64,000 nucleotides of DNA from Candidula unifasciata (Eukaryota > Mollusca > Gastropoda > Stylommatophora > Geomitridae). Under the pieces are notes generated by a model, which had not been told where the DNA came from, ran no database searches, and was given only the letters and a program-made list of their open reading frames with translations. The stretch covers positions 795,772-859,771 of the forward strand of contig CAJHNH020000724.1 in NCBI GenBank assembly GCA_905116865.2. Direction: 5' to 3'. The position numbers and the translations under genes were made by a program. Positions 22,181 through 34,865 of the stretch are shown here, piece after piece; within the stretch, counting starts at the first letter, position 1; every line of letters begins with the position of its first letter.

Positions 22181-22608
22181 AAAATACGGCTATCTCCCGA
22201 ATAACGAGCACATATTACGGCAGCCGCAAAAACACCCTAACAGGGCCTCAGTCATATGTTAATTGCGCACTTCTGGCGACTTAATGTGCGGACTACAGGC
22301 GACTACCGCCACCGCTGAGAGTATCCCAAACGCCGCTCACACCGCGTGGATTGGATCTAAACTAAATGGCTGGAACTTACGAGCAGCAGCTTCCGCATCT
22401 CCTGCAGCTTTGCTAGTGAGTCCCAGCCATCTAGTTTAGCCCCAATCCACGCGGCGTGAGCGGCGTAGGGGATACTCTCGGTGGTGGCGGTAGTCGCCGA
22501 TAGTCCGCAAATTAAGTCGCCGGAAGTTCGCAGTTTACATGTGACTGAGTGAGGCCTTGGTTTGGCCGTCATAATATGTGCCCGTATTCGGAGGATAGTC
22601 GAATATAC
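22181..22608. repeat. Large inverted repeat, arms about 190 bp
   Basis: Left arm 22181-22377, right arm 22419-22608, spacer about 41 bp. Arms match at roughly 80-85% by eye, e.g. gagagtatccc...gccgctcac on the left and its complement gtgagcggcg...gatactctc on the right. It could be a fold-back DNA element; no coding potential seen. Confidence 0.9.
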
Positions 22609-23019
22609 AAATATTTGTATTTTTAGTCTAATAACAATGGAATTCTAATCAAACACAATGTGTTTTAAATCTTTCGGACACTCCGTGTATGTCTGTGTGC
22701 GAGCGCGAGCGTTTAAAATTCTGAGAAAAAGACTAGATCCCTTCGCAAGCCCGAACAACAAAGGAAGCCCAGAGTGTTACCTATTTTCTTTCAGTCTACC
22801 TATACAGAAAACACAGGTTTGCCATTGAGAAAACAGAAAATAGTAACTGCCTGCGGGTCATACAGTCTCCGTGTAACCTACTTTAACAAACAGTAGGATC
22901 TAGTAAGTGGGTGAAGGTGGAGCTCTGGGTGGTGGATGAGAAATCGAAAGGTTTTCTTGTACATGTAAGGGGCGGTTATTGTGGAGGAGAAATTTGATCT
23001 AAATCGATAAAAGACGCGC

Positions 23020-23516
<497 letters not shown>

Positions 23517-23904
23517 TTTTGCAATGAAAAAGATACATGGTATTAGTTATCCTCCTTTCCTGGTAAACAAAAATCTCCCGTCATTATCCCGCGACCCAGT
23601 AAACTTCTGGTTTTTGAAACAGAAACTGGCAGACGAAATGTTCCAGCCGATTGTGTCTGACCTCAGAATGACCTGTTCTTCCGCTTTCGGTTTCCAAGCT
23701 GCTGGCGTTAGGTAAACAAAAGAAAACCCGGCAGCCTGACGCAGTAAGTTTAAATTTAGACGACCGAAACTTATCTTAACATTTGAAAACTATACAGCCT
23801 GTTTTGACAGACTGTTCACTCATAAAGTATTGGTCGCATATACACCAGAAGAAAGTTAAGACATCATCATCATCATTATCATCATCATGCTTTTAAGGAC
23901 GGAG

Positions 23905-24205
23905 AGTAGTCTTATTCTTCTTTTTCTTCGCTTTCACCGGCTTTAAACTCTCGCGGAAAGTTCTTGTCGTTCGTCAACTTTTGAACTTCAGACCTGTTCC
24001 AGAAACGGAGTGTTGCGTGCATATCCGTTTGGCAGGTTTGACTCATTTGCATGCAGGCTGTTGGTTCCATGCCTCTCAGACAGATGTGCTCTGACTTCGA
24101 AAAACACACCATCTAGTCGACTCTTACGACAGGCCTTTGAGCAGACAGTAGGACTATTCTTGTTTTCCCCCACCATGAGACCCTGGAACCCCCTCGAAGA
24201 ACTAA
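23905..24205 (+). mobile_element. Rep-F copy
   Basis: ctttcaccggctttaaactc, gttcgtcaacttttg, tgcatgcaggctgttggttc, cagatgtgctctgacttcga, with a diverged accccctcg end. Confidence 0.7.
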
Positions 24206-25509
24206 GAGTAGTGAAGCTAGATTGTTGGTCTTGACTACATGTAATCTGTCTGACCTCAGCTAATGACAGTGACCGAATCAATCACCTTTCTGGAGACAGA
24301 CGTTTACCCGCGGATGCGTTCTCAGTGTCTCAGTTTTTAAAGGGTTAGGAAATTATAGGGAAGAGAAAAAGTTGGTAAGAAAAAACAAACAGTGTATGTA
24401 AGCTTTACAAAATCGATCACAACAAACAAACAAAGGACGTTGCGGCGATTAGCCTTCATCATAAAGAACAATACAGTACACATGTGTCTCAGTGAGTAGG
24501 CTCGGGGAGACAGTGATAAGATGACTGAAGACAGCGGTTGGAGTCTCTGCGGCGGTCGGGACAGGCAAAGATCAGTTTTATTTGTGTGCCAGACATGCAG
24601 TCTGACTGAGCCGTGAACGAACACAAAATATATGTAGAAAGACGGTGGCAGAAAAGACGCTGATACAAGCAAGTGGCTCTGCTAGAGTCTTTATCAGTTG
24701 ACAGGACCGGGGCTTTTTTTTTTCTAGCACTCTGCTATCATGCCTAAGCCCCAAGGGTTTTGGCGGCCTTGTAAGGAAACATTTTTGGAACACCTAATTG
24801 CAGAACGTTAATTCTTTGTACCAAGGAACACATCGTGCCTTCATAGGCTCCTATCTAGAAGCCCAATTAACGCAGGATGCATCGATTTTAGTCTTCACTG
24901 CCCCTTGAGCCTGTGATGCTGAACCCCATGGCACTCAAAAAGTTAAAGGGGTGGGGGAGACAATTAAATAGTTTTTTAGGGTGTAATATTTTGCAGGGGA
25001 TATAACTCATATCAGAATACCAGAAAGATCTGTATATATTCTCTATCGAGATAAGGTAATCTACTAATAAAATTGCACGTAATTATGGCTTATAATTTGC
25101 TACCAAATGAAATAGGCTTTTGACTTGTCCTCGCAGTTGTTAGAATAAATTAATAACTGTATGCAGTCAATACAGAAACACTCTGAAAAGCTTGCTGGAA
25201 TTGTTTTCTGGGTGCAAATGTGCTCGTCGAAGTCTTTCCTCCAATTACATCAGCGCCGATGTCCCATGTTCGACACGTGTTTTACACGACGACACAGCTT
25301 ACAACAATTGCAGAACATGTAGAACTGGCCCTAACCCACCCCCCCCCCCCCCTATCCACAGCATCAAACTAGATCACACGAGAGACTCTTTTCGAAGAAA
25401 GCAGTACAATGTGACACCCCTCTGGCCTAGATAAGACTGCGAAAATGTGTAGATGGGCCTAGAAACGGGAACAGGTCCGGTAAAGCTACTTCGAAGGGCT
25501 TACTAAACG
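24206..25509. other. No gene recognised
   Basis: Unassigned 1.3 kb; a C-run at 25339-25353 only. Confidence 0.5.
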
Positions 25510-25629
25510 GCCAGCTCTCGGTACCACTGTCGAAACCAGCTCAAGACAAATCGTCCACAGCAGGGATCGAACCCGGGACCCGGCATTACGAAGCGCGTTC
25601 GCAACGCTCAAGCCACAGACGCCGACCAG
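25510..25629 (-). mobile_element. SINE-D head, older copy
   Basis: The minus strand has ggtcggcgtctgtggcttga, gcgttgcgaacgc and B box gggttcgatccc. It is truncated after the ggtaccgagagctgg region. Confidence 0.75.
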
Positions 25630-25924
25630 TCTCACAAGCTCCTGTGAATTTGGGAGCAGTCGATGTTTTTCATTCATACCATACCTAGGGTCTCTATGTG
25701 AGTCTATGTTTGCATTGTGTATGTGCGGTGTTGTATGTGTGCGAGTGCCTGATGCGTGTGAGTGAACCAGTGTATGTTAGTGTAACGTACGCGAGCGCAT
25801 GTGTATGTGTGAGTTTTTATATATGTGTGTTCTATTCAAGATATGATCAATATATGAACTTTCCTTACTGTTTTAAATAAGATAGTCAGAATATGGCGGA
25901 CAACACCACACAGTGGTTTCTAAC

Positions 25925-26110
25925 CCCTCTTCTTCTTTTTCACGTTCAATGGCTGTAAATTCCAGCGGAAAGTTCTGGTTGTTTGTCCACCTCTGGACTT
26001 TAGTCTTGTTCCAGAACCTTATTTTTGCGTGCACATCCGTTTAACCGATCTGACATAACTGTGTGCAGATTTGTGTTTCCCTGCCTTTCAGTTGTGTGCA
26101 CTCCGACTTG
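25925..26110 (+). mobile_element. Rep-F copy, truncated
   Basis: cacgttcaatggctgtaaat, gtttgtccacctctggactt, gcgtgcacatccgttt, then loss of similarity after tgcactccgacttg. Confidence 0.7.
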
Positions 26111-26208
26111 CATTCTAAACCAGTTTATATGTGTCACACTTTGTGACACAGGAGTAAGCTTGCTCGCCTTCACACATAATGTTTTAAAAGCAGCTCTAGT
26201 AAAACAGC

Positions 26209-26942
26209 TAGTTACTCGCTTAGTAATATACTGTTACAATGTGTTTTACTGGCCTAGTCATATACTAGTTACAGTTTGTATACTCGCTTATTCATATACT
26301 AGTTACAGTTTGTATACTCACTTATTCATATGCTGTTACAGTTTGTATACTCGCCAAATCATATACTGTTACGGTTTGTATACTCGCCTAGTCGTTTATT
26401 AGTTGCAGTTTGTATACTCGTCTAGTCACATACTGGTTACAGTTGTATACTCGTCTAATCATATATTGTTACAATTTGTATACTCAGCCTAGTCATATAC
26501 TAGTTACAGTTTGTATACTCGCCTAGTCATATACTAGGTACAGTTTTTATACTCGCCCAGTCATATACTAGTTACAGTTTGTATACTCACCTAGTCACAT
26601 ACTAGTTACAGTTTATATACTCGCCTAGTCATGTCGGCTCTGTGGCTAAGTCGATGCGAACGCTTCGCTTCGTAATGCCGGGATGCCAGGTTCGATCCCA
26701 GCTGCAGGCAATGCGCCTTGCGTTGGTTTAGACAGTGGTATCAAGAAAGCTGACCGTCCAGAAGCAATGGCAAACTACTGGATGTAAATTGCCTAGAAAA
26801 ACCACACAACAGCCAGGGGCTGTTAGGGTTGGTTCTGCAACGTCATGTAAAGGATACGCAACTAACTAACAGTCATATACTAGTTACAGTTTGTATACTC
26901 ACCTAGTAACATACTAGTTACAGTTTGTATACTCGCCTAATA
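26209..26942. repeat. 34-bp minisatellite interrupted by SINE-D
   Basis: Unit phrase tactagttacagtttgtata plus ctcgcctagtcata, about 13 copies left of the SINE and 2 right of it. Confidence 0.93.
26633..26870 (+). mobile_element. SINE-D copy with target duplication
   Basis: 238 bp: A box tggctaagtcgatgcgaacg, B box ggttcgatccc, a body with gcaatggcaaactactggat and gccaggggctgttagggttg, and an AACTAAC tail. A 6-bp duplication AGTCAT (26627-26632, 26871-26876) shows clean insertion into the 34-bp minisatellite. Confidence 0.92.
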
Positions 26943-27044
26943 GTCGACTCTTTGACAGGACAACCATACGTCCCGCTTTCACCCCGACAGTCGCTTTTTC
27001 TCAGTGTGTTTCGGTCGTTCCTTCGGCAAAAAAGCAAAGGATCA

Positions 27045-27150
27045 TTTTCCACGCCTTCATATGTATAGGGCTAGACCTATATTTTGTATCCCAGTTGGCA
27101 CTCGCTGGGTGTTGTGATTAGCATTGCGCCGGCCGCTTTCACTTGTTATG
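27045..27150 (-). mobile_element. SINE-A tail fragment
   Basis: Carries atagggctagacctatattt, then the ggcactcgctgg and gcgccggccgctttcac phrases of the SINE-A 3' half. Confidence 0.65.
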
Positions 27151-27365
27151 ACTGTCAAAACACTAGATTGCGTGAGTGAAGAAGGTCCTTTATATACTTT
27201 ACTGTATGTTTTCAATCAGAATATGTTCTTCCTCTATCAGTATAATATAATTAAACGCACATGTTGTCTTGTTAATTAAATTGTTAACGGTAGAAGTACA
27301 AACTGCTTATGAAAACAAAAACAATATATGGTCTTTGCTTATTGTCTTTTCAATTAAAAGTTTAA

Positions 27366-27369
27366 TATA

Positions 27370-27442
<73 letters not shown>
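27366..27442. repeat. (TA)n microsatellite
   Basis: Near-perfect TA array of about 70 bp. Confidence 0.95.
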
Positions 27443-27447
<5 letters not shown>

Positions 27448-28074
27448 CACGAGTGTGGGGGAAGGGGTGGGGGGTTAGCACAACAGATTATTACAAGAAC
27501 AAACGCACTCAGTTTCATAATTGCTTGACACCACCCCCCCCCCCACCCTAAAAAAACCACCTCCCTGAAGCTTCTCTACGCCCCCAAGGGGGCGCGCCAC
27601 CAAAGTTGATTCCCACTACTTTAGGCTGTTCAAACCCACACTTCCCCGAGTTCCCCCGAGACAACATCCTGTTTGAGATACGCTGGGTAAGGTAGGCCAA
27701 CCCTTACATACAACAGGAACATAAAGAAGTGCATTTAACCAAGTGCCGACAGTCCTTGACCTGGGCATGATCCCGGCTAAAACTGTCTGAATGTGTAGTG
27801 TCAGATCCTGGTATAGAGCACACGCCGTTAAGGGTCAGCGGATTTGATTTCAGCAGTTCAGCTATTGTTATCTGTTGCCGTGCACGTCTGGTTTGTGCGT
27901 ATGTTTGTGCTGGAAGAAATGTTGTGTGTGTTTGTGGTAAAAGTATACTTACTGCATAGACGTGATGTTTGTCGCAACGTTTTTAGCAGTGTTGTGCAGT
28001 AATGGCATTTCGGAGTCACTCACCCTGGTAACCAACCATTTGTGAAATGAGATGTTTGAGAACAAAACCAGAAT
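27443..28074. other. Mostly unassigned
   Basis: cgcccccaagggggcgcgcc at 27580 with ttgattcccactact resembles a decayed hAT-type end, but no partner end was found. Confidence 0.4.
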
Positions 28075-28330
28075 AGATCGTGAGAAATGAAGACACTAAA
28101 AAAAAAAAATTGGAACAATATCCACAATGAAACAGACTGAAATGGTTCGGCCACCAAATGAGAATGATTACAGGGATACCTGCAGAAAGCGCTTGTAATA
28201 TGACAGTTGTAAAACCTAGATGAAGAGGAATACGTAGAAGAACATAGATTGAAAGGGTCACCGAGCCTAAAAATTTACATTACAGCATTGACAAAAGAAG
28301 GCTAGAGATTTTTTGCGGAACATCGAATTC
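28075..28330 (+). mobile_element. LINE remnant, reverse transcriptase tail
   Basis: Reads RLKWFGHQMRMITGIPAESA, then VVKPR, stop, RGIRRRT, stop, IERV: the (R/K)LKWFGH...RGRPR tail of non-LTR reverse transcriptases, with stop codons where Arg or Trp are expected. Confidence 0.7.
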
Positions 28331-28562
28331 ATCCAGCGTGTCGTTAAAAATCGTTTCATGCGATGGCACGCGTCCCATGGTTTCCCCCCCCCCCCCCCCA
28401 AAGGGTCCACAGCAGTGCTTACGAAATTTGTGTGTGAATAGTACCAGATTTGTTTTTCTTCTGGGAAAAAGCGACCAATTCACCATAGAAAACACCCAAT
28501 TTTAAATTTTTAATTTAATATATGTTAAAACATCTTAAACACATACAAACACGCACATACAC

Positions 28563-28745
28563 AGTTTATATGCGATCAGAATTCAAATTCTTTGTCCATT
28601 TTTATTTTTACTTTACCCGTTTTTCCATCTCATTTTGTTACCATGCTGCTTTGGCGGCTTCCAGATGGTGAAATTAATATCCTAGAGCAGTAAATCGGAA
28701 CTCATCAATCCATTTATTGTTAAAGTCTTCACAGAATAGCTATCT
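28563..28745 (+). repeat. Rep-I copy
   Basis: gcgatcagaattcaaattct, ggcggcttccagatggtg and ccatttattgttaaagtctt, close to the 1115 copy; a MITE-2-like end follows at 28805. Confidence 0.55.
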
Positions 28746-28804
28746 TTTATCTTAATATTGTTAAGCATGGAAAAAAGACTGGGGGGGGGGGGGTGGGATA
28801 AAGC

Positions 28805-28914
28805 ACACCAAAACATCGGAAGTGATACCAAAAGTATAGTTTTTCGTATAGTTTTTCCAGTAAGGCGTTAAATAGTACCGGATTTGTGTGAAGGTGCCAC
28901 CTTCAGCAGCCCTG
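28805..28914. mobile_element. MITE-2-like end
   Basis: ccaaaacatcggaag, accaaaagtatagttttt, gaaggtgccaccttc and terminus cagcagccctg. A second degenerate piece lies at 28405-28470. Confidence 0.45.
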
Positions 28915-29087
28915 GTACCTAGGTGTTTGGTCATTGAGAACCACTGGTTACAAGATTTTCCTACAGTTCTTGTACGGGCCTCTATCTTTGCTACCGTGGT
29001 CCATTTGTTTAGCTGCTGGCACGACTCGCTACAACCAATGGTGCTTTGACTCGTATCTTATCCATAGGCAGTTTATCTGAGCTTTTT

Positions 29088-29148
29088 CGCGGTGAAGTGG
29101 TTGGGGCTGTTGGCATTGTACTCTGGAGGTTTTAAGTTCGATTTGGGA
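29088..29148 (+). mobile_element. tRNA-like SINE head
   Basis: gtgaagtggttggggctgtt and ttttaagttcgatttggga resemble A and B boxes. A second weak one lies at 29470-29540 (gggtttcaatcccc). Confidence 0.35.
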
Positions 29149-30477
29149 CTTTTTTTTTCGCGAATGCATGTGTTTTTGAGATCATCAATATCATCATCAC
29201 AAACCACTTCTGGCGTGGGCAGGAATAACCGAAGATCCATTACACACTGACTGACTGGCACTGGCTGTGTTGTCATGTTGAGAAGGCATAAAGTCTCTCT
29301 AACGTTGTCGATCCTTATTTTCATGGCCGAGCTCTTGATCTGGGAGCTGATAGTCTGAAATGTAGTGCCTGTTATGGTATGTGAGGTTGCTGCATTTTAA
29401 GGAGATGGCCAAAACATGTGATCTTCACTGTTTTTTTTTTTTATGACTTTAAGATCTCCGACAATAATTGCTGGAGCTGTGGAGTTCGTTAATTGGGTAA
29501 AGTCCGAAGTCGGGGTTTCAATCCCCACCCCACCCCAAAACCAATCCCACCCCCGTGTGTCTACCATAATGTGGTGCTCTGAAACTCAGACGGGGAATTC
29601 TTGCAGTTACTACGAGATATTCCGGATGAAACTGACTCAGAAACTAACAGTCAAGAAAGAAAGCGCAGGAGAAACAACATCCGAAAAAGCCACGATCAAG
29701 ATAACCCTGAATGACACGTATCCACCCACCACTAGGAGTCCCATCCTCAACTGTACTAGGCATGCATATCCTGTGTCCTTGTTTGGCTTGTTGAAGTGAT
29801 CACCACACCACCACCACCACCACGTGTTTGTAGGTCGACCGGAAAGCACTGGCAATATGTTACCTATATTTCGTCAGCCATTTTTCGTGCGGCCCATGTT
29901 GGCCGACTGAGTGTGGCTCTTACGTGTAGCGGACACGGCCATTATACGTGGAACTGTAACGAACGCTCTACGTTGAGCTATAACAGGATAAAAATACAGA
30001 AGTAAATCTGGCGTTCGGTATATTTTATGATGTAAGACGTGTACAACATACATCACCTAACCCTTGACCTTTTAGGGTCGTGGAAGTGTATCGATGTTAG
30101 CACTTGCACACCAGACCTGCCATCTTTCTGTGTCTCCTGCTTGTTGAGCAAGTGTATAGTAATTTAGTCCTGTTTATTTCTTGATTTTTTCAATCCAGGT
30201 CCTTCTTTGCCACTCTTTTTTTCTACTACCCCCCTTCCAAAGTCTCAAAGACGTATATATCTTTGTGTTAAATACGGTTTTTTCGCTGAGAAATGAGACC
30301 TGAACCGAAAATACGTCCTATCTGATTTTGCATATTGCTCGTAATATCAGCAGGGGTTTCTTTTCTTTTAGTTCACCCCATCTCGGGGATTCTGAGATTT
30401 CTTTGGGAATTCCCGAGAAAGTCCAATATGATAGGGGAAGGGTTAGAGTTATTGTTTTATTGGGTTTTTTTTTTTTT
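29149..30477. other. No gene recognised
   Basis: Two frames of about 70-118 codons (29443-29799 and 29796-30005) show no domain or compositional sign of coding. Confidence 0.5.
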
Positions 30478-30690
30478 AACGTATCCAGCAACCATGAGTT
30501 GTAAACCCTTTGGCTCGGTACTATGGATATCGCAACCCTTCGGCATTGATTCCATTATAGGTACCGTTAATCTGGGAGAAATGTGGCTTTTCTGCCTACC
30601 CCTGGGAGTGAACCCGGACCACAAGGAGTTCGTCACCCGACCGCCGCGAAAGTCAGGTTTAACCAACTGAGCTAGAGAGTGTAACACCCT
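30478..30690 (-). mobile_element. SINE-B copy
   Basis: Reverse of the 7089 copy: accatgagttgtaaaccctt, then atgtggcttttctgcctacc, gtgaacccggacc and accaactgagctag. Confidence 0.85.
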
Positions 30691-30879
30691 ATACTATTGG
30701 GATCTTAATGGGAATTCCCTATGCAATCTCGAAGTCTCCGAAATAGGGTGGAAAGGGGGGGGGGGAAATAACCACTAGCCCTACCCTAAATGAAAGTCCT
30801 TCTTAAGATCGTCAGCCAATTGGGTGGATTTCACCCGTGCATTGGAACCCTTGACGGACGTTCAGAATTATAAAGTTCC

Positions 30880-31145
30880 CTGTGTGGGTTACGGGTCCCA
30901 TTGTGGGGTGGGGGGGGGGGCAAGAATAGACCCACTGCCTACCCAAAAGCATAAGAATCGACTAGGTGGGAGCTTCCTTCAAGGTCGGAGTGCATGTGCA
31001 AGAAACCAACTAAATGGATACACATGATGTAAAACGGACGTGCACGCGACGCTTAGGTTTATGGAAAAGGACTAGAGTCAAAAAGTAGATGAATAAACAG
31101 AGCTTTCGACCAGAGTATAGAGCAGGTGAATGCGAAGAAGAAGGG
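30880..31145 (-). mobile_element. Rep-F copy
   Basis: tgtgggttacgggtccca, agaatagacccactgcctac, agcataagaatcgactaggt, gtcggagtgcatgtgc, then a decayed 3' half ending gtgaatgcgaagaagaag. Confidence 0.7.
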
Positions 31146-31214
31146 ATACTGTCGTTTTATTTTAACTCTCTCAGGCACTAACCTTTAAAGCTTCGGGGTT
31201 TAACTCCTTGGAAA

Positions 31215-31450
31215 ATAAAATAAACGAAAACTGCAATACTGCCTGTACTTACCACTTGTGCGGTGTTGGCAGCGGAGTCTTTGAGTCAGAGGATCCAGGG
31301 CCGCATGGCCAGTACTGTCGCCACGGACCGTGCAGGTTAGGATTTGAATTTTTGCCACCAGCAGAAAAGAAAATTCCACAAACTCACCGAGGATTCGAAC
31401 CTGGTTCTCACATATGAGGGCCCAGCTTTCTCAACCATTTGACCAGCCAT
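31215..31450 (-). mobile_element. tRNA-headed SINE-like element, family not placed
   Basis: The minus strand has tggctggtcaaatggttgag (A-box region) and ccaggttcgaatcctcgg (B box), spaced as in tRNA-derived SINEs. No 3' acceptor strand pairs with the 5' end, so it is not a tRNA gene. Confidence 0.55.
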
Positions 31451-31854
31451 TCCTCTTGGTGGAAACGGTGGTGGTGGTACTTTGCCGGGTTAAAAAAAAT
31501 CGTCACGTTCAAATAGCATCCCAGAGGGGTGATCTGTAGGTTATAATTGTGACTAGGTAATGTGCGCTATATAAAATGGCTATTAGCATTGCACGCCACT
31601 AAGAGCCCCGAATAAGGCCCCTGCTGTGTTGACGAGATCAGTGTAGAGAGAACCAAATACTGTTCCGACCCGCGACGAAGTCGTCTAACGGCGAACCAGC
31701 TGGCGACGCGGTCGCCCCATCAGCGTTCCTCTTACTGGGAGAAGAATATAAATGAACAACCTTGACGTAGAAATTGCCTCGTAAAATCGCAATTAGCCAA
31801 CAAATATCGGGGCAAGTTTAAAAGCAGTGTTCTTCCACCTATGTTGAGAAAAAA

Positions 31855-32103
31855 AAAGTAAAGGACCCTTTTCCTAGCCTTTAGGCATATAGGGCTAGAC
31901 CTATATTTTTTAGACCAGTCGGCACAAGATGGCTGGTCAGCATCACGCCGGGCGCCTTTACTTCCCAGGACTGCATCTGGTACCCACTCAAGGCGGGGTC
32001 TACCTGGGAGCGAGGGTCATTTTTGAAAAAAGTCCTGGGAGCGAACCCATGACCTTTCCATCCGCAGGCGAGCGTCTAACCGCTACACCACGACGACTCC
32101 CTC
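31855..32103 (-). mobile_element. SINE-A, near-complete copy
   Basis: The minus strand opens with a tRNA-like head: A box ggtgtagcggttagacgctc and B box gggttcgctccc. A conserved body and a tail ending ggtcctttactt follow. Best reference copy of the family. Confidence 0.85.
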
Positions 32104-32490
32104 TTCCACCTATGGGTGGTGGAAAATTCCAGGTGGGCCACTTAAACACCTCTGGCTAATCATGTAACGGAATTTGATAGGTAGTTTTTCTCTTCTCTTC
32201 GACGATTGAATTCTGTAGGATTACCAAATCAAAGACGAGAATCAAACAAGTGACAGTGATATTCAACATAACAAGTCAGGATTTCAAGAGAACTGCTGAA
32301 AACTGTGATAATTAATTCCCTGAAAATGATGATTCTCGTTAAGGCAACCTTTTGATTAATAATTCTTTCAATAATAATATAAAATCATGCCTAATCGATT
32401 ATCATTACAAAGAAAAACTGATCGAGCTGTATTCTCATGTCACTGTCCAGACATAAAATGCAAATCGCTGTTTGAGTTTTGTTTATCACA

Positions 32491-32880
32491 TAGGAGCTCA
32501 CTGGTCTCGAGGCACGGTGTCCGCCTCGAGTGCTAAAGGTTCCGGTAAGGGCTGGGATTTTTTCACGCAGACTTGGACTTCTAGTAATGCCACCTGGTCT
32601 CTGGGTAGTGATATCGGACGCCCGTGTGTATTGTTGCGCACGTAAAAAAAATCCATTGACAGTTAGAAATCTAAACGAGTAATATAACTGCCCAGGCTAA
32701 ATTTAGAGTCAAAAATCTACCCAAAGTATTTCAGGATCCTCGCCGGTGCTACAGAACCTGTTTGTGCACTGTGCTGAGCTTCTTCGGACTCAGCCTTAAG
32801 TTACAAGAAGAACGGAGCACTTATTCGTTGCACCCGTGTGCCATGATGTGAATCCGTTGTTTAAAACATGAAACCTGTGT
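32491..32880 (+). mobile_element. SINE-C copy (tRNA-Leu-like head)
   Basis: ggtctcgaggcacggtgtcc as A-box region and a degenerate B box (aggttccggtaag). The body has gatatcggacgcccgtgtgt, aggatcctcgccggtgct and the ttcttcggactcag end. Confidence 0.8.
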
Positions 32881-33151
32881 ATCATTTGAAAAAGACTATG
32901 TCTGTGTCAGAGAGCTATCAGATGTTTGGTAATTCCCCCACACCCCTCCCCCTCCCTATTTGTTTAACTTCCTATTTGTTAAAGTAATTTTCCAGCTATA
33001 TCCGTAACAACAACGAAAAACATAAATCAAATAAATGTAATTGCAGTGCTTAGTCTTTGAGAATTAACGCTCTAGCCATGCGTATTATATCGTGTAGCCT
33101 CTAAGCAGCAGTAGATAACCCATTAGCTCAAAATTGAATGACATCTTCTTC

Positions 33152-33163
33152 TTATTATTATTA

Positions 33164-33256
<93 letters not shown>
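33152..33256. repeat. (ATT)n microsatellite
   Basis: About 33 units, abutting a LINE terminus on the minus strand. Confidence 0.95.
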
Positions 33257-33330
33257 TTCTTTTCTTCAGCATTCTGCGCCCTTGTGGTACACTGCTGCAG
33301 ATATCACCAGCTTCCGTTCAACTCTCGTTC
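33257..33330 (-). mobile_element. Short LINE 3' terminus next to an AAT array
   Basis: The minus strand reads NENEWKLVISAAVYHKGAEC, matching the terminus at 50920-50965, and runs straight into the (ATT)n array, which is (AAT)n on the LINE strand. Confidence 0.45.
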
Positions 33331-33517
33331 GTGACATCATATTTAACACACACACACACACACACCCGCACGCATGCACGCACGCCCGCACGCGCACACG
33401 CACACAATGTTTGGTTAGGCGCCAGATGGACTGCGAAATAATTTTCTTCGTTTTTGGGGGTCACGGGTGTTTAAAAAAAAACCACAAGAAAACAGATTGA
33501 CAAACACTGATATAAAG

Positions 33518-33655
33518 CAGGCTTGTCAAACATCCGGCCCTTTGCAAGCAATAACTTCTATTAAATGGCTTCAACCATTTGTATGTGAGCCTAATTACAA
33601 CACAAATGTGACCCATGAGCCCTCATGAGATCTTTAATTTTGACATACCTCAGGT
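33518..33655. mobile_element. Small hAT-like MITE
   Basis: 138 bp beginning CAGGCTTGTCAAAC and ending TTTTGACATACCTCAGGT, imperfect inverted ends of the type seen in many hAT MITEs. Flanking 8-mers atataaag and aaataaag differ at one base. No coding capacity. Confidence 0.5.
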
Positions 33656-33924
33656 AAATAAAGGATACGAAACTAACCTGAACACACTGACAATCGGGAA
33701 TTCGTTATTCGTTTCTTTTAACAGGACTTTGTAGCGTGTTTAAAAAAAAAAAAAAAAAAACAAGGTCCTTCCTCGTTTCCTACACAACACGTAAGAAAAG
33801 GGACTTCCTAAATAATAATAATCTTATCAAACTAATTTAAATGTAAAGTTTAATTATAGCCTAGATAACTTGAATTGTCACATAATCCAATCACTAAATA
33901 AGGACGAACATTGGAACTAGAACT

Positions 33925-34205
33925 GAATATTGATTGAAGAAGGTTGGCTACTAAAGACGATAAAACACAGAAAACTGAAATATTTTGGTCACTTGAAACA
34001 GCACGAAAGTTTAGAGAGAACAATAATGCAGGGGTATATGCCTGTGAAGAGAGAAAGAGGAAGGCCAAAGAAAATATGGGTGCAGGATGTGGCGGATGAT
34101 CTCCAGATGGGCGATCGGACGCGGGACATCTTGCTTGTGATCGATGAGTTTTCTGGAAGGTCGTTATGGGAGCAAGGTTCTGCAAAGGACAGGCTACTGA
34201 CTGAC
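33925..34205 (+). mobile_element. LINE remnant ending in a TGAC tail
   Basis: Open frame reads LLKTIKHRKLKYFGHLKQHE, then KRERGRPKKIWVQDVADDLQ, then SLWEQGSAKDRLLTD. The stop falls in the first TGAC unit, so the long tetranucleotide array downstream is this LINE's 3' tail. Confidence 0.85.
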
Positions 34206-34320
34206 TGACTGACTGACTGACTGACTGACTGACTGACTGACTGACTGACTGACTGACTGACTGACTGACTGACTGACTGACTGACTGACTGACTGACTAA
34301 CTGACTGACTGACTGACTGA
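34194..34320. repeat. (TGAC)n microsatellite
   Basis: About 30 near-perfect TGAC units with one ctaac interruption, starting inside the last codons of the LINE remnant. Confidence 0.95.
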
Positions 34321-34589
34321 GAAATAAAAAATAAGGTTAATGAACACAGTAACTACTACTTTAAGGCGTAGAATATATGGTTGATTGCAGCCTTTTACAT
34401 CCTATCTCCAGAGTGGGGTAATATAATTCCAGAGTGGGGTACTATAATTTCAAAGTGGGGATGACTTTGCTTTGTATGAGATCTTTCTTTGCGCAGATTG
34501 GGATTGTCTTATGCTGTAAGAAAAACAAAAAGGCGGCCTCAGGTCGAGGAGGGGGGAGGGGAGTTGTTGTCTATGACTATGATGCTACA

Positions 34590-34690
34590 CTAATATTTGT
34601 ATAGACCATTCAGCATTCGATGCCTGATGCGGTCAATGTCACCGGCCGCTTTTACTTCAAATGGGACAGCCGTCAGCATTCCCGTTTACA
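34590..34690 (-). mobile_element. SINE-A body fragment
   Basis: tatagaccattcagcattcg, then ggtcaatgtcaccggccgct and tttacttc, the SINE-A 3' half reversed. Confidence 0.5.
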
Positions 34691-34865
34691 ATGCCTCGCT
34701 TGTGCACTACGGTTGAATTAAATCTCCATGATTCGTCAAGTCAAACAAAAAGAATTCTACTACTACAGCAAAATGGCATCGTTTCCTTTCCAGTTTTCAT
34801 CATCCTCATCTTCTTTTTATAGTTCATAGTGTGAGGTGATGATAGTTATGTATATATAAAACCTT

